A DNA stretch of 64,000 nucleotides, from positions 1 through 64,000 of the forward strand of contig VZTJ01000306.1 of assembly GCA_013397795.1 (NCBI GenBank). The letters are read 5' to 3'. The position numbers were made by a program, and so were the translations under genes. This document shows, in pieces, positions 51,429-63,536 of this stretch (positions are counted from its first letter, which is position 1; every line of letters starts with the position of its first letter). Below the pieces are notes generated by a model. The model had not been told where the DNA came from. It made no database searches and worked only from the letters and a program-made list of their open reading frames with translations. The stretch comes from Orthonyx spaldingii. Taxonomy: Eukaryota; Chordata; Aves; Passeriformes; Orthonychidae.

Positions 51429-52658
51429 TCACTCTGCCGGGGGCTCCTGCCTGGCCTCGGCGATGTGCCGGCACGGGGCGGGCACCGGGCGCAGGTAGCG
51501 GGGGCTGCTGTACATGCGGATGATGTGCGGGGCCTGCATCCACGTGCTGATCAGCTGGAAGGCCACCAGGTCCAGCGTGGGCCCGTCGAAGGCGGCCAGC
51601 AAGTTCACGGGGGCCGCTTCCTTGAGGAACCGCGGCAGCGCCACGGCCTCGGGGACGCCGGCGTTGCCCAGGAAGAAATCCATCAGCACCTGCTTGCGCA
51701 GGCAGTCCCTGAGGTGCAGCACCAGGTCCTCCAGCCGCTCCACCAGGAACTGCTCATCCCAGGCCTCCAAGGGCCCCTGCAGCAGCAGGGAGAACAGGGC
51801 CGTCTTCAGCACGTAGGAGGAGAGCACTCGGCCCCACTGCGAGCAGAAGGGCTCCTCCAGGCCGTGCCGGCGGAGGTCCCGCAGGCCCTTGAGGATCTGC
51901 AGGCACTTGAGGTGGCAGGAGGCGGCCGGGGCCTGCTCCTTCAGCCAGCCCAGCAGCCGCTGCTCCTGGCGCGACGCGTTGAGGCCCCAGAGCGCCTCGG
52001 GGCCCGGGGAGCCGCGGGGGCCCTCGGGCGGCAGGGCCGTGAGGTAGAGCGCGTCGCCCAGAGGGATGGCGGGGATGAGGCGCACGGCCATGGAGATGTG
52101 GCAGCAGACGTAGTCGGAGCAGGGCAGGATGTGCAGCGTGGGCGGCTGCCCGGCGCAGGCCGAGAGGCTGACGCGGCAGCGCTCCTGCAGCCGGTAGCGC
52201 ACGGCGCCCAGGCAGCGCTGCAGATGGCCCTGGAACCAGCGCAGCACCAGCCCCGAGGAGAGGTGGCTGCGGCCCTGCAGCTCCACGCAGAAGCCCTCGG
52301 CGAAGGGCCGGCAGCGGCGCGGCCAGCCGTCCCTCGCCCGCAGGCCGCAGACGAAGGCGCCGCACGGCCCCAGCCCGTCGGCGCGGCGCGGCTGCGGCTC
52401 CAGGTGCGGCGGCAGCCGCAGGGGCACCAGGATGTCGAAGCAGTCGGGGCTGCGCACCTTGTGCTGCTCGTAGGCGCTGCCGATGCGCACGAAGTCGCCG
52501 CGCAGGCTGAGGGCCAGCGGGCCGGGCTGCAGCCCCTGCGCCTTGGCGGCGCGCACCAGCTCGGCCACCACCCGCCCCACGTGCGCCTTGCTGTGCCCCA
52601 GCACGTGCGGCGACACCCGCAGCTGCCGCGCGTGGAAGCGCTCCAGGGCTGCGCGCCG
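51429..52658 (-). CDS. ITPRIPL2: ITPRIP-like 2, C-terminal 409 residues (5' end in gap)
   Basis: An open frame runs from the gap edge (52658) to TGA (51431-51429). It includes RVSPHVLGHSKAHVGR, GDFVRIGSAYEQHKV, FDILVPLRLPP, LVLRWFQGHLQRCLG, PPTLHILPC, SMAVRLIPAIPLGDALYL, QWGRVLSSYVLKTAL and AAPVNLLAAFDG. These match human ITPRIPL2 along the whole visible length. The human protein is about 535 residues; roughly 115-120 N-terminal residues, including the hydrophobic segments, must lie in the 473-base gap. Known of the family: Mab-21-domain proteins share the cGAS-type nucleotidyltransferase fold, and the relative ITPRIP modulates IP3 receptors; the function of ITPRIPL2 itself is poorly defined. 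The GS motif aligns with cGAS GS-x-x-E, but the first catalytic acid (Glu of EFD) is Cys here, suggesting no cGAS-like catalysis. The visible coding part has no intron. Confidence 0.96.
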   Translation of the reverse strand, partial: RRAALERFHARQLRVSPHVLGHSKAHVGRVVAELVRAAKAQGLQPGPLALSLRGDFVRIGSAYEQHKVRSPDCFDILVPLRLPPHLEPQPRRADGLGPCGAFVCGLRARDGWPRRCRPFAEGFCVELQGRSHLSSGLVLRWFQGHLQRCLGAVRYRLQERCRVSLSACAGQPPTLHILPCSDYVCCHISMAVRLIPAIPLGDALYLTALPPEGPRGSPGPEALWGLNASRQEQRLLGWLKEQAPAASCHLKCLQILKGLRDLRRHGLEEPFCSQWGRVLSSYVLKTALFSLLLQGPLEAWDEQFLVERLEDLVLHLRDCLRKQVLMDFFLGNAGVPEAVALPRFLKEAAPVNLLAAFDGPTLDLVAFQLISTWMQAPHIIRMYSSPRYLRPVPAPCRHIAEARQEPPAE

Positions 52659-53131
52659 NNNNNNNNNNNNNNNNNNNNNNNNNNNNNNNNNNNNNNNNNN
52701 NNNNNNNNNNNNNNNNNNNNNNNNNNNNNNNNNNNNNNNNNNNNNNNNNNNNNNNNNNNNNNNNNNNNNNNNNNNNNNNNNNNNNNNNNNNNNNNNNNNN
52801 NNNNNNNNNNNNNNNNNNNNNNNNNNNNNNNNNNNNNNNNNNNNNNNNNNNNNNNNNNNNNNNNNNNNNNNNNNNNNNNNNNNNNNNNNNNNNNNNNNNN
52901 NNNNNNNNNNNNNNNNNNNNNNNNNNNNNNNNNNNNNNNNNNNNNNNNNNNNNNNNNNNNNNNNNNNNNNNNNNNNNNNNNNNNNNNNNNNNNNNNNNNN
53001 NNNNNNNNNNNNNNNNNNNNNNNNNNNNNNNNNNNNNNNNNNNNNNNNNNNNNNNNNNNNNNNNNNNNNNNNNNNNNNNNNNNNNNNNNNNNNNNNNNNN
53101 NNNNNNNNNNNNNNNNNNNNNNNNNNNNNNN
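52659..53131. other. Assembly gap, 473 N, covers ITPRIPL2 N-terminus
   Basis: A run of N between the ITPRIPL2 frame and its CpG-rich 5' flank. About 350 bases of missing coding sequence plus a short 5'UTR would fit if the gap size is real. GC-rich dropout is the likely cause. Confidence 0.99.
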
Positions 53132-53420
53132 GAGGGCCGGGGGCGTTGTCCGCCGGGGGCCGGCCCGGGGCGGGGAGAGGCGCCGCCCGCGAGGTCGCGA
53201 TTTCCCGATCTCCCGATTTCCCGATCTCCCGATTTCCCGCCTTCCCGCCCGGGGAGCCCCGGAGCGCCCGCGCCGAGCCCCGGCTGCCCCCTGCCCGCGC
53301 CGAGCCCCCGCAGCCCTGCCCGTGCCGGCCCCGAAAGAGGAGCGAGAGTCGGGTTCCGTGCCCCGCTCACCGCAGCAGCGCCCTGCAGCGTGTTCGGGGG
53401 TAAAACTGCGAGTTTCTGTA
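53132..53420 (-). promoter_or_regulatory. ITPRIPL2: ITPRIPL2 CpG-island promoter / 5' flank
   Basis: Very GC- and CpG-rich sequence directly upstream of the gap that hides the ITPRIPL2 start. The CpG density continues from the coding region (from about 51360) and falls off by 53500. This is typical of a TATA-less vertebrate CpG-island promoter. No start site can be placed. Confidence 0.6.
53198..53249. repeat. Tandem repeat of GATTTCCCGATCTCCC type
   Basis: An 8-base motif alternates between GATTTCCC and GATCTCCC for about three 16-base units and ends in degenerate CGCCTTCCCGCCC. It lies in the ITPRIPL2 CpG-island flank. Each unit carries CpG and a pyrimidine-rich strand. Confidence 0.85.
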
Positions 53421-56400
53421 CCCCTGCATGAAGGGACGGCGGTGTCAGGGGGAGCACTCCTGCCCGGGCTGCGGTGCCGTGTCACAAGCTCCACGTCGCC
53501 CTTTTTTCCTCAAATAAAAGTGTTACAGGCCTGTCCCACCGCAGGGGAGTCCGTCTCGTTCCCAGCTCTGCCTGAGGGTCTCGGTTCCAAAGGAGCAGCA
53601 AAGCCATCAGTGCCAGTGCACGAGGGTGTGCACGGGCTGCTGCCGCCCCAACAGCTGCCTGCAGACACAGAATCATTCAAAAGCCGAGGGTTTTTACCTT
53701 GTGCCCAAATTATTCAGACATTAACAAATTAAGAGGGAAGAAATAACCTCGGGGGCTAAATCTACCACTTAAGATAAATTTTAAACACATATTTTGCTGG
53801 GAGTATGTTAAACTGTCTCAAATATTGATGGGGACAGGGTCATCATCCTCAGCTTCTGTTTGCTTAATAAATATTTACAGAGTTTTGAAGCTGTTTGCTG
53901 AAGTTTAAGGACCATCTATGTAAGCAGTCTGCTCGGTTTGAGTTCGGGTGATAAAGCTCCTATTGCTGCATCTGCACGGTGACATGGGTGGCTCCCCGAA
54001 GGTGAAAAGCAGTGCTTGAACACAAGAGACTGAACCCAGCAAGCTGAAAATGCTGTGACAAGGAATGGGTCAGAGAATCAAGAGATATGCCATACAAATG
54101 TTTGGCTATGTAATTTGTGTTTATATGAAACAAAATATGACTGCAAGCACATAAAAATCATACTCGACAGGAAGCAGCTTATGTTGCATAGCCAAGATGC
54201 TGCACACAAAGTCAAACCAGGTAACCATGGTCAAGCAGCCTGAATTAATTCACAGGCAGCCAAGCTAGGGTGAGAGTCAAGAGTACACTTGAGAGACACA
54301 AAGGGAAGTCCTAATCACTCCACCTCTGACTCTTGGAGTTACAATCAGGAGATTGGGGATTATTTACATTACAAATAAAGCAGATGTAAAGGCAAGAAAC
54401 CATAGGCAATTTTATAACATCTCAGCCAGCAAAATATTCCATGCCCGACAACCAAAAGCACATTTTCTGGCAGGTCCAGTTGGCTAAGGTCCATAGCCTT
54501 GCTACTCAGAAATATCATCCCACAATAGCCATATCTTGCAAAGAAAACCCAGGAAGTAAAAAGCGTCTTTCTTTCCCACTCCTTGTTCCATGTTTTCCTA
54601 TATTTCTTCGCAAGACCGAATGAGGGGACAAAAACATTCATTGTTCTGCTTATTGCCTGTGACCCATCATTTCTCTTTGTCCTGCACCCCCAAAACTCCA
54701 AATTGTTTAAATAACACAGCTGTGCTGGTATTAAACCCATCCTTCAAGATGTTTTATTGGAAAATACTGTTGAACTCTGTGAACCCTTGGCTCATACATT
54801 CAATTTTTACTAGCCTGTGGGTTTTTTTCACCCTCAAACCCAGCATGTTTCACATGCCTTCGGGCCTTGCTCCGGGCACACAGATTTTTCAAGACAGGCT
54901 GCACTCTCTGTTCATGCAGGGTTGATTTGATTAGCGGCACAGCCACGCTTAGCAGACAGACAGCTACATCTGCAGGAGCTGGCACAGCCCTTCGTGCCTG
55001 CTGCCCACGGGGACCCAGAGCTTCCCAGCACAGCAGTTATCCCTGTGGGACCTGTGCACAGGGAATGCCGCGGGTTCCCCGCTGGCCGTGGGCCCAGGGG
55101 CTGGAGGGAGTGCAGATGTCACCCCCCCGGTGGGACAGCCCAGGGGCCAGCTGGCCCAGAGCGTGTGAGCAGCCACACCAGGCCTGGCAGGGCAAACACG
55201 GGCACAGCACACGCTTCTCTGTGCCCAGGTGCTGCTGGGGTAGACTCTCTCAGGCTGCAGAGTAGCAGGTTGAACGCTGATAATGCGACTTTAACATCAG
55301 AACCAGAATGAATCCACAGCACTGATTTGTACTCCCACTGTTTGCATTACTAGCTAGTCCTTTCTCTCCTCCTCAGCCAGAGGCAAGATGAAATCTGTAG
55401 AGTTTGGGGCTGATAAAAGATGGCCAATGGCCTATTTTCTGGGACCTTGGCTGCTTCATGTCTCCCTGAGTACAGGGAGAGTCTCTGGGAAAAATGCTGA
55501 ATATGTCAAAGGTGGAAGATGTCCCAGAGGTGCTCAGCTTTATGAGGTTTTTAATAGCAGTTGCATACTCAAGAAAAATAATAGGTTGCACGCTAATAAA
55601 CATGACCTCAAAATTGTGACCAGAGAGAATTCATAACATCAATTTTTACTACCATTGTTTAAATCACCCATTGTTTAAATCGATGTTATCTAAACACTCA
55701 CTCCAGAATGTCCCATATACAGGATATCCTGCTCACTAAATAAGGAATAATGTTATTCCTAAACAAGCTGAGCTAAAAATAGATATTCCAGTATATATGC
55801 TCTGCATGATAGCTCTGAGGGAGATTTGCAGAGGCAAAAGAAAGTGGTGGATTAGAGCATCCATTAAAGTTTCTCCACAGTTGGCAGTATTTCATACACC
55901 TGTGCGACTGTTCATGCTACACTACACCAGCCACTGCCAGAGATGGAGGCAGGGCACACCATCTGAGGAGGTAGAAGGAAGTGGTAGAAAGACAGAAGGC
56001 ACAAACAAGTGATGATGTTTGTCTGATGCTTTTATGATCTACCTAAGACACAAGCCTGAGACTTCCTCCCAGCTTTTCTACAGCAAGTGCATTGTACCTC
56101 CATATTCTTATAATGCACTATTAAACAGTCTATAGCAGGAAAGTACAACAACTGATTGCAAAAAAATACGAGTCTGAATGGCTGGTCACTTGACTTCATG
56201 TCCCAGTCATTACTCTTCTAATTATTTCCTCTGAAAGCAAAGCTGCCAGCACATCTCTCCCCCAGCCCACTGGATGGTCCTGCCAGGGAGATGCCATGAT
56301 CAAAATAAACATCCTTTGCTTGCCATTCCTCTGACACTCAGATTTTATGGCATACCATTAGCTACAATACAAACCAGCAGCATCAGACAGACATAAATCC

Positions 56401-59400
56401 ATTTTTTATTGTGGACTACTGAATCTTTGCCAGTCACAGCAGCAGGGGATGGAAAATCAGGAGAGGGTGCCTTGCTACTACAAACAGCTGAGGAGACTCA
56501 GCAATCCAGGACTGGGGAAAGCCAAGCCTCCAGAGCAGTACATGGACATGAAGGAGTTTGAGGAGTAGGGCTGTTACTGCACATTCTCTCTTAAAATGTT
56601 TTCTGTTTAATAAGTCAGATGTGCTTGCCACCTCTGCCAGTCTATTTGCTCACTAACTATCAGCAGGGTGTAGCACTTGTTAATCTGAGAGCTGCAAGCA
56701 GCCCAGATTGCTATAAACCACACACAGCCCAATACAGGATTTCCTTTCTGTAGAAGGATGGCTTCCTGGGTAATACATACAACAATCTCTTGTCCAAGCC
56801 TGTCCTTATCACAAACAGAACTACCCTGGCTCTGTGCTGGTGATCAGTACCAGCATCAGCTGGTTCATTTCCAGCTTGTCCCATATCATTTGAAAACCCT
56901 CAAAGATTACTTTTTTGCATAGAAACTGGTTTGAGCAGGGCGTTTATACTTACCCATTACATGGCATTCAGGAAGACACACCTATGTGTTTCCAGCTAAG
57001 CAATGAACCAGGAACAAAACCCCCAGCCCATCTGCATCAGTGTCATTGGCACACTGAGCTGTTTGGTGAGCTGTGAGTGTGGCACTCTGCTGTCCCATGG
57101 TCTCCATGAAGCTGAAGTGGCTCATGTTGTGAAGAATTCCAACTACAGCATCATGAAAAGGAAACATCTTTCAGCCAGGGGAGTGCAAGTACACATCCAT
57201 CATACAGAAAGGTTTATCAGCAGTAATGGTGAATGTTTCTTACATTGAAAATGGAAACATGAAAACTCTCTAGGTCAAGACTCTAAGTCTTGTACTTGCT
57301 CTTTAAGTTCAGTATTTGATGTGATCCACATTTGAAGGACAAGTCACAGCTTCCAGTGCTGTATCTAAACACTCCAGCCAACAAGCCCTGCTAACTCTCC
57401 TAGGGCAGCAGAGGAGGTGATCATGCTGTGCTGGTTGGTGACAAGGCCCCAGTGTGTCACCGGCCCACGCAGGAGCCTCCTGAGCCCTTCCCTTTCCCCA
57501 CCACCCCAGGGCTCAGCAGAGCTTGTGCATCTGAGGACACCCACTATGGAATCCCCAGGTTTAAAAAGCATCCAATAGAGCCAAACCTTGCACATGCTTG
57601 TGTTAAAATAGTTTAACAAAAAGCAGTTTAATACCGATCTAATTAAACTTGGACGCATTTGTGTGTGTGTCAAATCCAAATTTAATCACTGACTGAAATA
57701 GTTTAGCTTAATTAATGGTAAGTCACTGAAATGTGTATTTGCACCATAACTTGCTTAACTAATAAAAAGTGATCGCATAGCTGAGCCTTAATTTGCTGAT
57801 TAAAGCAGAGTCATTTAAACGAGGATCGTAACAGTTTCATTATACCACTTTGGGGTTGTTGTGCCACTTCTGTTTTTCATAACCAGTGCAAGGGAGCTGG
57901 AGAAGAGACACCAGGTTTGTCCCACAGCCCTGTGCTGGCTTCAGCAGGGTTGTGTCTGTCACTGGTGGCTTTCAAAGAGCAGCAAAGCAGCAGCAGCAGC
58001 TGCCCCGTCCCCTCCAGTGACTGTCATTACTGGGTTTGGGTTTACGTACCCTCACCAGGAAATTAGAGGAGTTCTGTGCCTGACAAATACCCTGCAGCAG
58101 CGAGCTACAAAGATGAAGTTTAGGCACAAAGTGATGAGATACAGCTCACAGAATCAAAGCTAAGCACACAACAGGGAACAAGCTCTGTTATCGGCTTACA
58201 GCCCCAAATAATGAGATGATCCTGGCTCAGCTGACACTCTTCTGATGAGCCTGAACTGGATGACCCACCCAGGGAAAAGGAGGGAAAATACAGCGTGGGA
58301 AGAAACCTGCGTGAGGGAGGATCTGTCCAGGGAAACTGGCTTATCAGCACTCAGCAGTCAGGGTGGGAAAAGCTGATGCTCTGGCTCGCAGCACCCGTTC
58401 TGCAGGGTTGGAGGGCCGTGGTAGCTCTAGGAAGCCTTGTCCTAGACCCTCACCTCATCCTGCCAAGGACAGAGGGGAAAAGCTAATGGCTTGAAAGGAA
58501 AGTGACCTGTAGAGAAGGCAAAGCAACTCAAAATTTTCAAAGGACCTGAGCCAGCAGTTTCTCATCCTGCATTCCCAGAGGGATAGGGACAGAGGTCCTT
58601 GGGCTCGGGGAGGTTTCACACCACACCCAAACCCACACATGGAGCCTGGCAGCAATCCCCAGCTGCATTATCTCCGTCAGGAAACATCACCCCAGTGACA
58701 CCAGCCCACACAGGGCAGTGTCCTCTGCACGGCTCTGGCCCACCCGATTTGGGTGGAAAGATGCTGGGGAGATGCTGCAAGCAATGCTCAGCATTGGTTG
58801 AAATTCAAACCTTGCAGCACAGTGCCTGGTCTAGATGTCTGCACATGGAGTTGTTGACATCATGGCTGAAATTCATGTAATCTCCCTGGTTCACAGTAAA
58901 TTCTTTATCTGCTTGGCTACCCTGTGAGGGGATAAGCATTACAATCATCCCCTGGGGCTCATGATAATACTTCCACTTGTAATTTTTCACCTTTGGGGCA
59001 GACTTTGGTTCTGTGTGCAGCTCCTTGAAGCAAGGCACTGCTGGGTAAGGGGCACAGCTGAACTTGCCAATGACCAAATTATTCAAATAAGCAACACCTT
59101 ATAAAATTATTTTAGAAGCCAAGGAAAGCAAAGCCCACAAAAAAATCAGACCCAACTTATGCCCAAGAATGCAAAGAAAAATGAAACACCTAACATCCAT
59201 TTAAGAAGTTGTTTGATTTAAAGCAAATACAGACAGGTTGTGGCTATGACCTCTGAAACCTCATAGCACACAAGTCTAAACACAAGGGTGGTAAGCAGGG
59301 GCTTGGGTGCAGCTCCAGGGACCAAAAGGACTTTGATCCACTCTGGGTTCTTTCTCCCTAACAACAAACAAACAGAAGAAAGCAAACAAAAATAGATTCT

Positions 59401-61914
59401 GAATCAAGTCCGTGCTGGTGTGCTGTAGCAATTTCAGATCATTGGCTGTATGAGAAGCAGATTAATATCTTGGTATGTGAGAGAACTCAGGAATGAGTAA
59501 GTGTTGCCTAAGATGAACAGGGTGAACATGGAGTCACAGCAGAGCGTGGCCTAATAATTGCCAGATGCAGGAAAAATTTATCATTGGTTTTACAATGTGG
59601 ATGAATATTCTCTAGGAAATGTCCTCTGCAAACTTCTCCTCTTGGTTTTATGCTGTTTTCATAACACATGCAGGTCATGTGTGTAATTTGTTCTATTAGT
59701 TTCTCTTGGCTGTGATAATAAGACTGTTTGGGGTTAGGTTTTTTGAGGTTTTTTAGTAAATCAGGAAGACAAATGTGTTAAGAGTTCTGCTGATTATTCC
59801 TAACTCACTACAGGTCAGCCTGGAATGAGTAGTCAGCACGAGATGACACATGGAGGGTGTATCATCTAAATCATCTAAAAGCAAAGGCTGTAGCAGTATC
59901 ACATGTACTGTGGTAAGTGTAGGGAGATAAAAAGAGGGAAGAATACAGCCATGAATTTTCTTGTTAGTAGGAAAGTCATGGAAAACGACACACAGGGCTT
60001 TCACAACTGGGTCTGGTGAGTTACTTCTGTTTGAATACCGAATCTGTGGAGAATGATGAGTTGGAAAGAAAGAATGACCTATCAGGTCACTCCAAAGCAG
60101 TAGCTTCATGTAAGTGTTTCTATCCCAAGAGTTTGCAACATCACATCCAAGCAATGTATCAGATTGGTCCAGGCAGCTGCTTCAGCAGTGATGAACTGCC
60201 AGCAATACAAACTGAAAACCAGGCTATGCTTTTTCTGCCCTATCCATGGAAAAATCCCAAATGGAGCAGCAATCCACAGGAAGGCTTCAAGAGTACTCAT
60301 ATCAGCTTACCAGGATAAATCCTCTTGCTGGTCATCAGCCTGAAACATCCAGTGAGCATTGGAATTCATGTCACATCTGCTGGAGGGGACCATATGTTCC
60401 AGCTTATGCTGAACTAGTGCTCTGTGCTGCAAGTCTCTGCCTTTATGACAAATGAAAAGCAAACACAGCCAGCTCTAGAGTCTGTATATAAACACACGTA
60501 TCTGTCATCTTCCTCTGCAAGACTTGGCTCCCTGAGAAGGCAGAACTGATTCTCATGCATTATCCCTCTAAGCATATGCCCCATGTCTTACAAGATTCTC
60601 ACACTTTGTGTAAACAATAGCACTTGTGTCACTTAAAATTGAGACATAATTATTTCTCATTAGCAAGTATTGCTGCAATATTTGGGTGGGAGGAATTGAA
60701 AAGAGGACAGTTGTTAATTAGAAAAAACACATTTCAACCACGTCCAAAGTCTTCTTTCAACCACCTTCGAAGTACTCAAGCAAACAGCATTTTTCCTGCC
60801 AAAGTCAGAACAATGAGAGCTGACAAGATGAGATGTGGAAGACTGCTCCTCATCTGTCACTAGCAGTTAGCTTTCCAGGTCAGGGCTGGAATCAGGCCAT
60901 TAAGCTACACTTGCAGAATAATCTCACCAGTGATTTTAAGTCCTGCTGCTGTTCTTTTGCTGGATAAAAAACCCACTTAGAAGAAGCAAGGTCAGCACAT
61001 TTTCATATACCAGGAGTGCTGTATGGTTAGGACAATAATACAGCCACAAGGGAGATTCAGTCCCTCTCAAACTGTATTTCCACTGTATTTCTGCCACAGA
61101 CAAGTCTCTAAAGCCTCCAAGTTTAACATGGAGCATCCAATTATCCCCATTGCTCTTGGGCTCAGAGTTAAGCGTAAATGTACATCTCTAGTAGACCTGC
61201 ATGCAGTGGCCTTTTCTTAGGCCAGCCCAAAAGCGAAGTCCCTTTCTCACGGGAGTGCTGCAGGCTGGTAGAGGAGAGACCTTTGTTCAACACGACACCG
61301 TCACCGGTGAGAGGAGAGCAGGGCCCTGCCTGCCCTGGGATCCACAGCCACCGGCACGGGGACACTCAGGATGACACACCTGGAGAGCAGAGGCTCCTCT
61401 GCTCTGTCACTTGGGCATCAGTCCAGGGAAGCAAGATGTGCGTGTTCTTCCTCCTCAGAAGCTGGGTGCCACCTCAGGAGCACGGCTGTGCCCCACAGGA
61501 GGGAGGAAACAATCCATCATCAGCAAGATGAGAGACAGCCCTGAATTAGACACGGGCTGCTGTTTGAAGAGGAAGCTCACTAATGCAGAGATAGCAACAA
61601 AGACCAACAGGACTGAGTCATCTGCCTTGACACTGCATGTCTGTCTGCGCCTATAAGCAAAGGCTTTTCACTCCACTAAATGTGTTATCCTTTTACATCC
61701 AGTTAGCAGCCTCTGACTATGCAGGTGCCCTCAAGCCACATGCTCGGGATAAATTCTTGACAGCTTGCTAAAACACTGCTGGCAGAGCTTGTCTTCAAAA
61801 TGAACTGCAAGAAAATTCAAATCTCCCTCACCCACTGCTGCCTCTGCTCTGACCTGGACAGCCCAGGGGAGTGGCTGGGCACTAGCCACAGAGAAAACAG
61901 AAAAGCACTTTCAG
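53421..61914. other. Intergenic region upstream of ITPRIPL2
   Basis: No gene supported. Mostly AT-rich, apparently unique sequence with an AT-rich candidate element at about 57590-57850. A 93-residue minus-strand frame at 58805-59086 matches nothing I recognise and lacks splice or codon support. Confidence 0.6.
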
Positions 61915-63430
61915 TGCCAGAAATAATCTTTTTATTACACAGCCCATAAAAGGTATTTAAAATACAAAAACCACCCACTCTATGTATTACTTGCTGTCAT
62001 TAATACCTTGGTCTACACATGTCCACTTGTACCTGTCCTAGGCACAAGTAACACTGAAAAACAAATCACTGACATGCAAGCAATTGAGTGGAAATTACCT
62101 ATGAAACCTAAACAATGAGACTGTCAGATGGTCACTAGATGCATCCCTTCCTTTCCTCTGTGCCAGTTCAGGAACTGCAAGCAGAGCTAATCTGCATGAT
62201 CTAATAGTTGCCTAAAACTACTCAAAGTATTTATGAGGACAGTGGAGACAAACTCTTCTCCATGATGCTACATGACATAACAAACAGCAGCAGTGACAGT
62301 ACTGGAAGGCTCAGGATAGATATCAGAAAAAAACAAGTGTCACTGGTAGGGTAATGCAGGACCAGAACAGGCTGCCCATAAAGGCTGTGAAATTTCTGTC
62401 CTCGGAAGTTTTCATGACCTGTCCGAAAAAAATCACAGCTGACCTGCTTTAGTGCTGGCCACAGTCCTGCTTCCAGCAGGAGGTTGGACAAGATGACCTC
62501 CAGAGCTCCTTTCCAAGTAACACTGCGTGATTCCTGGGCTTCCATCAGAACATCATTTACTTCCAGCTAAGAACAAGCACAGGTAAAGGCAGTGCCATGG
62601 CCAGAGTTTGTGAGACAAAGATTCAGAATCAAAAAACCCCACTTTTAAAAATATCAGCATAGGAGTATTAATCTGCATCCTAACACAACAAACCACTGCT
62701 TCTGCCATGAGCTGCATTGCTGGAAACAGAGGTACCAACCCCTGCTCTGCTCAGGGTTGGGGTCTGCTCTGCAAAACTGTAGCATAAGGTGGTACTTCTC
62801 AAAAACACCTGAAGTGAGCAGGAGGCTGCATTTACTGAAAGCACCTAAGAACAACGACTGGAATTTTCCTTCTAACACTGTCAAGTTCTTTTAGAAATAC
62901 ATTACCCACTGAATCTGAACTGTTAATTCATTTACTCAACGTTAGATTAGCCCCACAACTCTAAAAAAAAGAGTATCAGCAAGTGTTCTACAACACAAGC
63001 TAAGTTCTGCCACTCTGGAAGTACAACTGCAAAGCTGCTGTCATTCTCCTTACTCCACTCAGATTTTTCATGTCAGACACAATGAAAACGGAACTAACAA
63101 ATAGAAAAATGGTTGTACCTTTAAACAATATCCTCCCTTATGACACACATTCCTCCTTTAAATTGACCAATATTTTTGCCTTAGCCCTTTAAGCCTCCCA
63201 AGCTAAAAAATATGTGCAGAATTCAATGCAAGGGACATGCCACAACTTCAAAGCTACTGACAGAAAACGACTGGCATTTGAAATTATGTCTTTCCTAAAG
63301 TCAAGGCAAAAGGCAGACATGTATAGATTAAATAACTCCTGTAATACTAAGAACAAATAGAGATGTACAATCCACGTCTTCCCCAGCACAGGGATTGTAT
63401 GGCAGTCTGATCACAAGCCTAGCTCTGCGT
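61915..63430 (-). other. Possible 3'UTR end of a further minus-strand gene
   Basis: A minus-strand AATAAA at 61931-61936 lies at the edge of A/T-rich sequence. By the human gene order the next gene in this direction would be COQ7, also co-oriented. No COQ7 protein is encoded in the window, so this is a weak positional guess. A CR1 copy interrupts the stretch. Confidence 0.2.
62361..62533 (+). mobile_element. CR1 LINE 3' fragment
   Basis: CCAGAACAGGCTGCCCATAA, then AGGAGGTTGGACAAGATGAC and CTCCAGAGCTCCTTTCCAA, ending GCGTGATTC, follow the CR1 3' consensus on the plus strand. It is diverged, so it is an older copy. Confidence 0.88.
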
Positions 63431-63536
63431 GCACGAGTGAGCCACACAGATTTATTCCAGACAGAAATGAAGACAATGATTTAGCTTTCTGCCAAACAAT
63501 CCCGTGAGTCTCATTTTACATAATCTGCATCATAAA

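Noticed and set aside
51288..53732. 814-codon plus-strand open frame
   Set aside because: Antisense to the certain ITPRIPL2 coding sequence, crosses the gap, and is made open only by high GC.
58805..59086. 93-codon minus-strand frame with protein-like composition
   Set aside because: Looks less repetitive than other shadows, but I recognise no family and see no supporting exon structure.
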